Made by a program: the position numbers and the translations under genes. Shown one piece after another: positions 44,873 through 52,917 of a DNA stretch of 64,000 nucleotides (positions are counted from its first letter, which is position 1; each line of letters begins with the position of its first letter). The notes beneath the pieces were generated by a model. That model was not told where the DNA came from. It did not search any database and saw only the letters and a program-made list of their open reading frames with translations. The DNA comes from Oceanibaculum indicum P24 (lineage in GTDB: Bacteria > Pseudomonadota > Alphaproteobacteria > Oceanibaculales > Oceanibaculaceae), in contig NZ_AMRL01000006.1 in the NCBI RefSeq assembly GCF_000299935.1, forward strand, positions 114,218 through 178,217, given 5' to 3'.

Positions 44873-45913
44873 ATGAAAGTTAAGACGCTTGCTGGCGTCG
44901 CCACGATGGCGGGCGCCCTCCTCATCACCGGCATGCCGGCTCAGGCACAGACCATCGACGGGCCGTCGGTTTCCTGGAACCTGTCCACCTGGGGCACCAA
45001 GCGTGCCTTCACGGCGGGCATGGAATATGTCGCGGCGCAAGTCAGCGAGAAGACCGGCGGCAAGTTCAACATCAAGCTGCACTACGGCGAGGCGCTGTCC
45101 AAGGCGCGCGAGAATTTCGACGGCATCAAGATCGGCGCCTTCCAGGCGGCGATGTACTGCAACTTCTACCATCCGGGCAAGAATCCGGCCTCGATGGTGC
45201 TGACCATGCCGTTCCTGCCGCTGGGCGACCTCGAAGTCTCCATGCATGTGCGCGAGGCCGTGATGGCGCATCCGGCCTATGTGAAGGACATGGATAACTG
45301 GAACGCCATGACCTACATGTCCTCGCTGCTGCCGCAGTATGAGTTCATGGGCCGTGGCAACCCACCGCAGAAGCTGGAGGACTGGAAGGGCCTGCGCGTG
45401 CGTGCGGGCGGTGGCCTCGGCACCGCGATGCAGAAGCTGGGCGCGACCCTGACCACCGTTCCGGCGCCGGAAGTCTATACCGGTGTGGAGCGTGGCACGA
45501 TGGATGCGGCGTCCTTCCCCTATACCTACTCGCACGCGTCCTACAAGCTGCCGGAAGTGTCCGACTGGTTCACCTCGAACATGTCGCCGGGCACCACGGA
45601 ATGCGGCACGGTGTTCAACAAGGACGCCTATGCTAAGCTTCCCGACCAGTACAAGAAATTGCTGATGGACCTGAAGGCGCCGGCCTACCAGGTGCAGATC
45701 AAGGCCTATCACGACATCGACGAGAAGAACCTGCCGGCCTTCCGCGCCAAGCTGAAGGAAGTCGTCTATACCGACGCGCAGCTGGATGAGTTCCGGAAGA
45801 TTGCCGCGAAGCCGGTGTGGGACGAGTGGGTCGCTGAGAACAAGGACAAGTTCGACGCCCAGGGCCTGCTGGACCTCGTGCTGGCAGAAGCCAAGAAGGC
45901 TGCGAAGAAGTAA
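44873..45913 (+). CDS. TRAP transporter substrate-binding protein (DctP family)
   Basis: A 346-residue periplasmic binding protein. The signal peptide is MKVKTLAGVATMAGALLITG and ends AQA-QT. The mature part begins with a strand followed by AAQVSEKTGGKFNIKLHYGE. The signature LRVRAGGGLGTAMQKLGATLTTVPAPEVYTGVERGTMDAA carries the Arg that normally grips the substrate carboxylate. GGGAGG before this ATG makes it preferable to an ATG ten codons earlier. A terminator follows, then the two permease genes. Confidence 0.93.
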   Translation: MKVKTLAGVATMAGALLITGMPAQAQTIDGPSVSWNLSTWGTKRAFTAGMEYVAAQVSEKTGGKFNIKLHYGEALSKARENFDGIKIGAFQAAMYCNFYHPGKNPASMVLTMPFLPLGDLEVSMHVREAVMAHPAYVKDMDNWNAMTYMSSLLPQYEFMGRGNPPQKLEDWKGLRVRAGGGLGTAMQKLGATLTTVPAPEVYTGVERGTMDAASFPYTYSHASYKLPEVSDWFTSNMSPGTTECGTVFNKDAYAKLPDQYKKLLMDLKAPAYQVQIKAYHDIDEKNLPAFRAKLKEVVYTDAQLDEFRKIAAKPVWDEWVAENKDKFDAQGLLDLVLAEAKKAAKK

Positions 45914-45921
45914 GACTGGTC

Positions 45922-45960
45922 AAATGGCCGCGTTCCGCGAAGGGCGCGGCCATTTTTTCT
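45922..45960 (+). terminator. Intrinsic terminator between TRAP binding-protein and permease genes
   Basis: An 11-bp stem AAATGGCCGCG/CGCGGCCATTT followed by a T-tract, only nine bases after the binding-protein stop. It would let the binding protein be made in excess over the downstream permeases by partial read-through. Confidence 0.85.
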
Positions 45961-46050
45961 TAATCGTGAGTCCTCTTTGCGCTCCGCCCTCTCTGGCGGA
46001 GCGTCCCATATCCGACCCGAAATCGTACCAGCGTAGGTTGGGGAGCTTGC

Positions 46051-46722
46051 ATGGACACCAAGATCAGGCGGCCTGTCACCTGGACTCCGCAGGAGGAGGC
46101 CACCGGCGGCCGTTTAATCGACCGGCTCGACGGTTTTTTTCATCCGATCGAGAAATTCGTCGCCTTCCTGTCCGCCCTCTGCATCTTTGCGTTGATGGCG
46201 GTCGGCGTGATGCAGATCGTCGGGCGGCAGGTCTTCGGCACGCCGATCTTCGGCTATATCGATGCGGTGGAGATGTCGATCAGCATCTTCGCCTTCCTTG
46301 CCATCGCCTATTGCGAGCGGCTGAACGGCCATGTCCGCATGGAGCTGGTGGTCGGCAAGATGCGCGGCCGCCCCCTCTGGACGCTGGAGATTTTCGGCCA
46401 GATCGTGGCGCTGTTCGTCGTTGCGATCCTGATCTATTACGGCTGGACGCACGCGCTGCGCGCCTATGAATACGGCGATTCCACCATCGACGCGCAAATC
46501 CCCTGGTGGCCGTCCAAGATGCTGGTTGCCTTCGCCTTCCTGACCCTGTGGGTCCGACTCTGGCTGAACCTGATCGGCTATGCCCGGCTGTTCATCAATC
46601 CCGACGCGGCGCCCATCGCCGTGCCACTGGTGGCTGACGTGAAGCAGATGGCCGAGGAAGAGGCTGCCGAGGCTGGTGCGCTGGAGCAGGAAAAGCAGAA
46701 TAAGGGGAGTGCGGCGTCGTGA
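46051..46722 (+). CDS. TRAP transporter small permease (DctQ family)
   Basis: A 223-residue membrane protein with four helices, roughly at residues 33-55, 65-85, 110-132 and 150-175. Typical segments are ALCIFALMAVGVMQIVGRQV and AVEMSISIFAFLAIAYCERL, and WPSKMLVAFAFLTLWVRLWL near the end. The C-terminal tail is acidic (MAEEEAAEAGALEQEKQNKG). The stop overlaps the DctM GTG start by four bases (GTGA). Confidence 0.92.
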   Translation: MDTKIRRPVTWTPQEEATGGRLIDRLDGFFHPIEKFVAFLSALCIFALMAVGVMQIVGRQVFGTPIFGYIDAVEMSISIFAFLAIAYCERLNGHVRMELVVGKMRGRPLWTLEIFGQIVALFVVAILIYYGWTHALRAYEYGDSTIDAQIPWWPSKMLVAFAFLTLWVRLWLNLIGYARLFINPDAAPIAVPLVADVKQMAEEEAAEAGALEQEKQNKGSAAS

Positions 46723-48029
46723 CCGGCCTCGATAACGATACCATCGGCGTCATTGGCGTCGTCTGCATGCTGCTGCTGGTGCTATCCGGCGTGCGCATCT
46801 ACATCGCTGCGGCGGCGGTCGGCCTGGTCGGGCTGGTGGCGATGATCGGCTGGGATGCCGGTGCCGGCATGATTGGCACCATCCCGCATTCCAAGGCCGT
46901 CAGCTACACGCTGTCGGTGCTGCCGATGTTCATCCTGATCGGCTATCTCGCCTTCCATGCCGGCATCACCCAGTCGCTGTTCGACGCGGCGCGGAAATGG
47001 TTCGGCTTCCTGCCGGGCGGCCTTGCCGTGGCCTCGGTGTTCGCTACGGCCGGTTTCGCCGCCGTGTCGGGCGCTTCCACCGCGACGGCGGCGGTGTTCT
47101 CCCGCGTTGCCATCCCGGAGATGCTGGCGGCGGGCTATTCCCGCCGGCTGGCGGCGGGCGTGGTGGCGGCCGGCGGTACGCTGGCGACGCTGATCCCGCC
47201 CAGCGCGATCCTGGTCATCTACGCCATCATCGTCGAGGAATCGGTCGGCCGGCTGTTGCTGGCAGGCTTCATCCCCGGCGTGGTCTCGGCGCTGATCTAT
47301 GCCCTCATCATCCTGATCTGGGCGAAGCTCGATCCGAAGGTCGGCCCGGCGATCAAGGGCTATACCTGGGGCGACCGAATCAAGGCGCTGCCTGGCACGG
47401 CGCCGGTGATCTCCGTCGTGCTGATCATCTTCACCGCCATGTATCTCGGCTGGGCGACGCCGACCGAGGCCGGCGCGCTGGGTGCCTTCGTCGTGTTCAT
47501 CATGGCGCTGATGCAGGGCATGCGGTACGAGGCGCTGAAGGACTCCCTGCTGGAGACGGCGAAGCTCACCGTCATGATCTTCTCGCTGATCTGGGGCGTG
47601 CTGATCTTCGTGCGCTTCCTGGGCTTCGCGGGGCTGCCGGAACATTTCACCCAGTTCATCACCTCGCTGCCGTTCGAGCCCTGGGTGGTGATGCTGTTCA
47701 TCCTGTTGGGATACGTCATCCTCGGCATGTTCATGGATGCCATCGGTATGCTGCTGCTCACCTTGCCGGTGGTCTATCCGGCGGTGATGGCGCTGGGCTA
47801 CGACTCGATCTGGTTCGGCATCATCGTGGTGAAGATGGCGGAGGTCTGCCTCGTCACCCCGCCTATCGGGCTGAACTGCTTCGTGGTGTCCGCGGTGCGG
47901 CCGGATATTCCGGTGGCCAGTGTGTTCCGTGGCGTCGGCCCCTTCGTGATTGCTGACTTCATCACGGTCGGCGTGTTCCTGATCTGGCCGGAAGTCATCA
48001 CCTGGCTGCCCAACACGATGCTGAATTGA
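46719..48029 (+). CDS. TRAP transporter large permease (DctM family)
   Basis: A 436-residue 12-helix transport subunit of the secondary TRAP system. Hallmarks are VSGASTATAAVFSRVAIPEM, AAGGTLATLIPPSAILVIYA, TPTEAGALGAFVVFIMALMQ and LLGYVILGMFMDAIGMLLLT, and the end VCLVTPPIGLNCFVVSA. It starts with GTG within the DctQ stop and ends before a strong terminator. Confidence 0.94.
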   Translation: MTGLDNDTIGVIGVVCMLLLVLSGVRIYIAAAAVGLVGLVAMIGWDAGAGMIGTIPHSKAVSYTLSVLPMFILIGYLAFHAGITQSLFDAARKWFGFLPGGLAVASVFATAGFAAVSGASTATAAVFSRVAIPEMLAAGYSRRLAAGVVAAGGTLATLIPPSAILVIYAIIVEESVGRLLLAGFIPGVVSALIYALIILIWAKLDPKVGPAIKGYTWGDRIKALPGTAPVISVVLIIFTAMYLGWATPTEAGALGAFVVFIMALMQGMRYEALKDSLLETAKLTVMIFSLIWGVLIFVRFLGFAGLPEHFTQFITSLPFEPWVVMLFILLGYVILGMFMDAIGMLLLTLPVVYPAVMALGYDSIWFGIIVVKMAEVCLVTPPIGLNCFVVSAVRPDIPVASVFRGVGPFVIADFITVGVFLIWPEVITWLPNTMLN

Positions 48030-48048
48030 CGACACCGTTCGGCTGAAG

Positions 48049-48079
48049 AAAAAGGGGCGCCTGGAGCGCCCCTTTTTTT
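48049..48079 (+). terminator. Intrinsic terminator of the TRAP operon
   Basis: Stem GGGGCGC/GCGCCCC with loop CTGGA, flanked by AAAAA and TTTTTTT, so it can work in both directions: for the TRAP operon and for the convergent AtuA pair. Confidence 0.92.
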
Positions 48080-48084
48080 GTGCC

Positions 48085-48435
48085 TCACCCCTTGGGTGGG
48101 GGCGGCGCATCCTCCGGCAGGTCGATCTCCATGCCCAGCAGGAAGGAACTCCAGCTCTTGCCATGGCCGTCGAGGTTGAGGGAGCCATTCACCCCGCCTT
48201 CCAGCGCCTGTTCCATGACAAAGTTCAGCGCGTGTAGCTGCGGCACGGCATAGCGCTTCACGCCGCCCTGCACCAGCCCGGCCATGTGCGCGGCCACGGC
48301 TTGCGGTGTCAGCTGCGCCTCCAGCACCGGATAATGCGCCGGGTCATAGGCGAAGACCGCGATGTTGGAGGTGTTGTTCTTGTCGCCGGCCCTTGCATGG
48401 GCCAGCGCGCGCAGGAAAACCTTTCTGCTGTTCAT
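48085..48435 (-). CDS. AtuA-associated small subunit (AtuA C-terminal-like domain)
   Basis: A 116-residue protein that matches the domain fused to, or encoded directly behind, AtuA proteins. It has KVFLRALAHARAGDKNNTSN near the N-terminus, AQLTPQAVAAHMAGLVQGGV, and LHALNFVMEQALEGGVNGSL. It most likely forms a complex with the AtuA protein encoded upstream, with a four-base ATGA overlap. Single-chain AtuA proteins carry both parts, so this is a split version. Biochemical role unknown. Confidence 0.85.
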   Translation of the reverse strand: MNSRKVFLRALAHARAGDKNNTSNIAVFAYDPAHYPVLEAQLTPQAVAAHMAGLVQGGVKRYAVPQLHALNFVMEQALEGGVNGSLNLDGHGKSWSSFLLGMEIDLPEDAPPPPKG

Positions 48436-49748
48436 GGCCGGATCACCTCTGTACGGATCGAGATGGCATCGCGCGGGATATAGGCATCATGGGTGGTGAA
48501 GCTGCGCCGCACCTCGCCGCGCACGCCGCCGCCACCTGCCGGTCCGCAGGTATAGAGCGCCTCCACCTCCCACAGCACGCGGTCGGCAATGTCCCGGTCC
48601 TCGGTGCGGGCGGTGACATGGACGCGCACATCCGCCGATCCGCTGGGCGCGTTGCGCCGCACCGATTCTGCCGAGGCGTGCAGCGCGGCAACGCCGATCA
48701 TGTCGATGCGCAATTCGGGAATATCGCGCAGCCGGTGGCGCAATATGTCGGCGGCCAGCCGTCCCCGGTCCGCCGCACCCGGCCCGGCATAGGAGATGCC
48801 GGCCTCGGCGATCAGACCGCCATCGAAGGCAACCGTCACCTTCAGCGTGTCTGGCCGCGCTTTGCCGGAGGCACCGGACAGGCCGATACGGTTGCGGCCG
48901 TCCTCGCGCAGGGCAACGCCGGAGAAATCCGCCGTCACGTCCGGCGTCAGATAGCGTGCCGGGTCGTGCACCTCGTACAGCACCTGTTCCTTCACCGTGC
49001 GCGCATCGACCAGTCCGCCATCGCTGTCCAGCTTGGTGATGATGGCTGTCGCGTCGGCATCCACCTCGGCCAGCGGGAAGCCGACATCCTCGACGCCCGG
49101 CACGTCCTTGTAGCCGGGGTCGGCGAAATAACCTCCGGTGACCTGTGCTGCGCATTCCAGCAGATGGCCGACCAGCGTGCCGCCGCCCAGCCGCGCCCAG
49201 TCGTCCAGCGCCCAGCCAAATTTATGCGCCAGCGGCGCCAGGAATAGCGACGGGTCGGCAACGCGCCCGGTGATGACGATGGCCGCGCCGCTGTCGATCG
49301 CCGGCAGGATCTGCTCGATGCCGAGATAGGCGTTGGCGGAGATGACCGGCTTGCCGACATCGGCTACCGTGCCGCCGGTATCGGCCAGCCGTGTGTCCGC
49401 TGCAATCAGGTGGCGCACATCGTCACCCTCGACATAGGCGATGGCGGGCCCGCCGGCCCCGCTCAAGGTAGCTGCCGCGCGCGCCGCTGCCGCCGGATTG
49501 GCCGCCCCCATATTGGTGATCAGCCGCGTGCCGTTCTTCGCCATGGCCGGCAGGCAGGCCCGCAGCCGGGCTTCCAGATAGCGGTTATAGCCCTTGGTTG
49601 GATCGGCGGCGCGGGCGGTCTGGGCCTGCGCCAGCGTGCGCTCGGCCAGGCATTCGAAGCCGATCCAGTCCAGCCGTCCCTGTTCGATCAGCCGCAAGGC
49701 CGGCTCCAGACGGTCGGCCCCGAAACCGGCGCCGCTTCCTATGCGCAT
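48432..49748 (-). CDS. AtuA family protein (acyclic terpene utilisation, DUF1446)
   Basis: A 438-residue protein beginning MRIGSGAGFGADRLEPALRL and containing the family segments LDWIGFECLAERTLAQAQ, GTRLITNMGAANPAAAARAA and IVITGRVADPSLFLAPLAHKFGW. AtuA is required for growth on citronellol and geraniol in Pseudomonas, but no activity is established. The other atu genes (geranyl-CoA carboxylase) are absent here, so the link to terpenes is weak. It is divergent from the cupin gene. Confidence 0.9.
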   Translation of the reverse strand: MRIGSGAGFGADRLEPALRLIEQGRLDWIGFECLAERTLAQAQTARAADPTKGYNRYLEARLRACLPAMAKNGTRLITNMGAANPAAAARAAATLSGAGGPAIAYVEGDDVRHLIAADTRLADTGGTVADVGKPVISANAYLGIEQILPAIDSGAAIVITGRVADPSLFLAPLAHKFGWALDDWARLGGGTLVGHLLECAAQVTGGYFADPGYKDVPGVEDVGFPLAEVDADATAIITKLDSDGGLVDARTVKEQVLYEVHDPARYLTPDVTADFSGVALREDGRNRIGLSGASGKARPDTLKVTVAFDGGLIAEAGISYAGPGAADRGRLAADILRHRLRDIPELRIDMIGVAALHASAESVRRNAPSGSADVRVHVTARTEDRDIADRVLWEVEALYTCGPAGGGGVRGEVRRSFTTHDAYIPRDAISIRTEVIRP

Positions 49749-49903
49749 ATGTCATTCCTCCCGACATTATTTTGCGCCTACGATAGCCGCCATCGCCGGC
49801 AAGGGAAAGAAAACCGCCGGTCGTGCGTGGTTTGTCGCGGTTGTTCCAAACGGGGCAGGCGCTACAATCGGCGCGCAGAACAAGAAAGAGCCGGGAGGAA
49901 CCC

Positions 49904-50293
49904 ATGAAACTGATCGAACATCTCTCGGAGCTGGCGGCTTACGCGCCGCCCGGCCATTCGCGTACCCGCAATGTGCGGCTGGTGGAGCGCGATTTCTGCG
50001 GCAGCTTCGAGATGATCCTGGGCGAGCTGGAACCCGGAGGCACCGCCGATCCGCACGACCATGCGGACGAACACCAGATTATCTACGTGCTGGAAGGCGA
50101 ATGCGAGGTGACGCTGGGCGACGATCCGATGCAGGTCTGCGGGCCGGGCACCGTCATCCGCATTCCGCCACGTGTGATGCATGCGGTGAAGGTGATCGGG
50201 GAGAAGACGCTGAAGCTGATCGTGCTCTACAGCCCGCCCCTGCAGCCCCGCGCCGAAGAACCTTTGCCGCCGATGAAGAAAGCGAGCGCATGA
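49904..50293 (+). CDS. Cupin-domain protein
   Basis: A 129-residue single cupin. The first motif is GTADPHDHADEHQIIYVLEG and the second GPGTVIRIPPRVMHAVKVIG, giving the usual His/Glu/His metal site. It may act as a small dioxygenase or isomerase, or bind an acid ligand. GGGAGGA precedes the ATG. It overlaps the next gene by four bases (ATGA) and so belongs to the same operon as the FAD enzyme and acyl-CoA dehydrogenase. Confidence 0.88.
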   Translation: MKLIEHLSELAAYAPPGHSRTRNVRLVERDFCGSFEMILGELEPGGTADPHDHADEHQIIYVLEGECEVTLGDDPMQVCGPGTVIRIPPRVMHAVKVIGEKTLKLIVLYSPPLQPRAEEPLPPMKKASA

Positions 50294-51714
50294 CCAAACC
50301 GACCGCCGATATTCTGGACCGCCTGAAGAAAATCGTCGGCCCGGCCGGCTATATCGATAATCCGGCTGATATGGAGCCCTATTGCGTGTCCTGGCGCGAT
50401 GGCTGGCGGGGCGACACGCCACTGGTGCTGCGCCCGGCCTCGACCGCGGAGGTCGCGGAGATCGTGAAGCTCTGCGCGGCAGCCGGCGTGCCCATCGTGC
50501 CGCAGGGCGGCAATACCGGCCTGACCGGCGGCGGGCAGCCACATGCGGGCGGGCTGGAGGTGGTGGTCTCCACCGCCCGGATGAACCGCATCCGCGCGGT
50601 CGATACGCTGAACGACACCATGACGGTGGAAGCGGGCGTGGTGCTGACCACGATCCAGGACAAGGCGGCGGAGATGGATCGGCTGTTTCCGCTCAGCCTC
50701 GGCGCGGAAGGCTCCTGCCAGATCGGCGGCAACCTCTCGACCAATGCCGGCGGCACCCAGGTGTTGCGCTATGGCAATGCCCGCAACCTCGTGCTGGGGC
50801 TGGAGGTGGTGCTGCCCGACGGGCGCGTCTGGAACGGGCTGCGTGGCTTGCGCAAGGACAATACCGGCTTCGACATGAAGCAGCTGTTCATCGGCGGCGA
50901 GGGCTGCATCGGCATCATCACGGCGGCCGTGCTGCGGCTGTTCCCGAAGCCGCGCGAGAGTCAGACCGCCTTCGTCGCCGTGCCCGATCCCAATGCGGCG
51001 GTGAAGCTGCTGGGGCTGATGCGCAGCCGGCTGGGCGAGCAGGTCACCAGCTTCGAACTGTTGCAGCGCAACTGCCTCGACTTCGTTTTCGACGCGCTGG
51101 ATGGCCATGAGGACCCGCTGGCCGAAATCCATTCCTGGTATGTGCTGACCGAGGTGACCGGGCAGGGCGCCCCCGGCTCGCTGAAGGAGCCGCTGGAAGA
51201 GGCGCTGGCTGAGGCCATCGAGCAGGAGCTGGTGCCCGATGCGGTGATCGCTGCGTCCGGCGACCAGTCGAAGAAGCTGTGGGCGATCCGCGAGGAGCTG
51301 GCGGAGGCGCAGAAGCTGACTGGCGTGGGCATCAAGCATGATGTCTCGGTGCCGCTGTCGCGCATCGCGGAGTTCATCGAACGTGCCGATACGGCGCTGG
51401 AGAAGGCCTATCCCGGCATCCGCCCCTGCGGCTTCGGCCATGTCGGCGACGGCAACATCCACTACAACCCGATTGCCCCGAAGGACTGGGACGGCGCCGC
51501 CTTCGCCGCCGAGCGCGAGAAGGTGAACCGCATCGTCCACGACATCGTGGCGGAGATGGACGGCTCGATCAGCGCCGAACATGGCCTCGGCCGGCTGCGC
51601 CGCGAGGAGGCGGAGCTGTACAAGTCCGAGGTCGAGATGGACATGATGCGCGCCGTGAAGAAGGCGCTCGACCCGAACAACATCATGAACCCTGGGAAAA
51701 TGCTGCGGCTCTGA
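50290..51714 (+). CDS. FAD-linked 2-hydroxyacid dehydrogenase (GlcD / D-2-hydroxyglutarate dehydrogenase type)
   Basis: A 474-residue PCMH-type flavoprotein. The FAD-binding loop is PIVPQGGNTGLTGGGQPHAG around residues 72-91. LGAEGSCQIGGNLSTNAGGT and NLVLGLEVVLPDGRVWNGL follow. The C-terminal substrate domain has GFGHVGDGNIHYN and SAEHGLGRLRREEAELYKS, with metal-site histidines. It oxidises a D-2-hydroxyacid and passes electrons to an acceptor other than oxygen, such as a quinone or ETF. The substrate could be D-2-hydroxyglutarate, lactate or glycolate. Confidence 0.9.
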   Translation: MTKPTADILDRLKKIVGPAGYIDNPADMEPYCVSWRDGWRGDTPLVLRPASTAEVAEIVKLCAAAGVPIVPQGGNTGLTGGGQPHAGGLEVVVSTARMNRIRAVDTLNDTMTVEAGVVLTTIQDKAAEMDRLFPLSLGAEGSCQIGGNLSTNAGGTQVLRYGNARNLVLGLEVVLPDGRVWNGLRGLRKDNTGFDMKQLFIGGEGCIGIITAAVLRLFPKPRESQTAFVAVPDPNAAVKLLGLMRSRLGEQVTSFELLQRNCLDFVFDALDGHEDPLAEIHSWYVLTEVTGQGAPGSLKEPLEEALAEAIEQELVPDAVIAASGDQSKKLWAIREELAEAQKLTGVGIKHDVSVPLSRIAEFIERADTALEKAYPGIRPCGFGHVGDGNIHYNPIAPKDWDGAAFAAEREKVNRIVHDIVAEMDGSISAEHGLGRLRREEAELYKSEVEMDMMRAVKKALDPNNIMNPGKMLRL

Positions 51715-51749
51715 AGCTGCGAAAAAACGCAAAAAAGAGGAAACGCCGG

Positions 51750-52910
51750 ATGGATTTCACGCTGACCGAAGAGCAGGAAAAGCTGCGCGACACGGTGCGT
51801 CGCTTCGCCACGACCGAGCTGGTCGAGATCGCCCGCAAGGTCGAGGAGGAGGACGAGCCGCCAAGCCATGATGTGGTGAAGCGCTATGCCGAACTCGGCC
51901 TGCTGGGCGTGAATATCGACGAGAAATATGGCGGCGTCGGCATGACGCATTTCGATGCCGTGCTGGTGCTGGAGGAGATGGCGAAGGTCTCGCCCGCCGT
52001 CGCCTTCCCGGTGTTCGAATCCTGCTTCGGCCCGATTCTCGCCATCGCGCATTTCGCGCCGGAGGAGCTGCGCCAGCGCATCATCCCGAAGGTCTGCGCC
52101 GGCGAGATGATCGTCGCCGTCTCGATGTCGGAGCCGGATGCCGGCAGCGCGCTGACCGACCTCACCACGCGCGGCCGCATCGAGGGCGACAAGATCATCC
52201 TCAACGGCCAGAAGCGCTGGTGCTCCGGTGCCGGGCATGCTGATGCCTATGTCGTCTATTCCCGCCTTTCGGACGAGCCGGGGGCGAAGGGCATTGGTGC
52301 GGTGCTGGTGGAGAAGGAGCGCAAAGGCTTCAGCTTCGGCAAGCGCGAGCGGCATATGGGCTTCCGCGGCATCACCAGCGCCGACATGTATTTCGACAAT
52401 GTCGAGGTGCCGGTCTCCAACATGATCGTGCCGGCCGGCGGCTTCCGCAAGCTGATGGAGGCGTTCGATCTGGAACGCTGCGGCAATGCCACCATGAGCC
52501 TGGCCATCGCGCAGAGTGCGCTCGATTACGTGCTGGACTACACGCAGGAGCGCAAGCAGTTCGGCAAGCCCATCGTCGATTTCCAGGCGGTGCAGCTGCG
52601 CCTCGCCGAGATGGCGATGAAGGTGGATGCCGCACGCCTGCTGCTCTACCGCGCCGTGATCAATGCGCAGAACGGCCTGCCCTCGATCCGCGAAAGTTCC
52701 ATCGCCAAATGCTTCGCCAACGAGATGGTGCGCGAGGTCACCGGCAGCGCCGTGCAGATGATGGGCGGCTATGGCTATTCGCGCGAGTATCCGATGGAAC
52801 AGAAGATGCGCGATGGCTGGGGCTGGGGCATTGCCGGCGGTGCCATCGACATCCAGAAGGTGAATATCGCCGCTGCCCTGGTCGGCCGCCGCTTCGACCA
52901 GCGGCGCTAG
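51750..52910 (+). CDS. Acyl-CoA dehydrogenase
   Basis: A 386-residue flavoenzyme that puts an alpha,beta double bond into acyl-CoA. It has VSMSEPDAGSALTDLTTRG (FAD-side loop, about 124-142), ERKQFGKPIVDFQAVQLRLAEM and the C-terminal QMMGGYGYSREYPMEQKMRD. At the usual glutamate of the EGT motif it has glycine (GIAGGAIDIQ). A glutamate in FDLERCGNA (E242) sits where isovaleryl-CoA dehydrogenase carries its base, suggesting a short branched-chain substrate. It is 35 bases after the FAD enzyme gene. Confidence 0.92.
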   Translation: MDFTLTEEQEKLRDTVRRFATTELVEIARKVEEEDEPPSHDVVKRYAELGLLGVNIDEKYGGVGMTHFDAVLVLEEMAKVSPAVAFPVFESCFGPILAIAHFAPEELRQRIIPKVCAGEMIVAVSMSEPDAGSALTDLTTRGRIEGDKIILNGQKRWCSGAGHADAYVVYSRLSDEPGAKGIGAVLVEKERKGFSFGKRERHMGFRGITSADMYFDNVEVPVSNMIVPAGGFRKLMEAFDLERCGNATMSLAIAQSALDYVLDYTQERKQFGKPIVDFQAVQLRLAEMAMKVDAARLLLYRAVINAQNGLPSIRESSIAKCFANEMVREVTGSAVQMMGGYGYSREYPMEQKMRDGWGWGIAGGAIDIQKVNIAAALVGRRFDQRR

Positions 52911-52917
52911 CTTTTCG

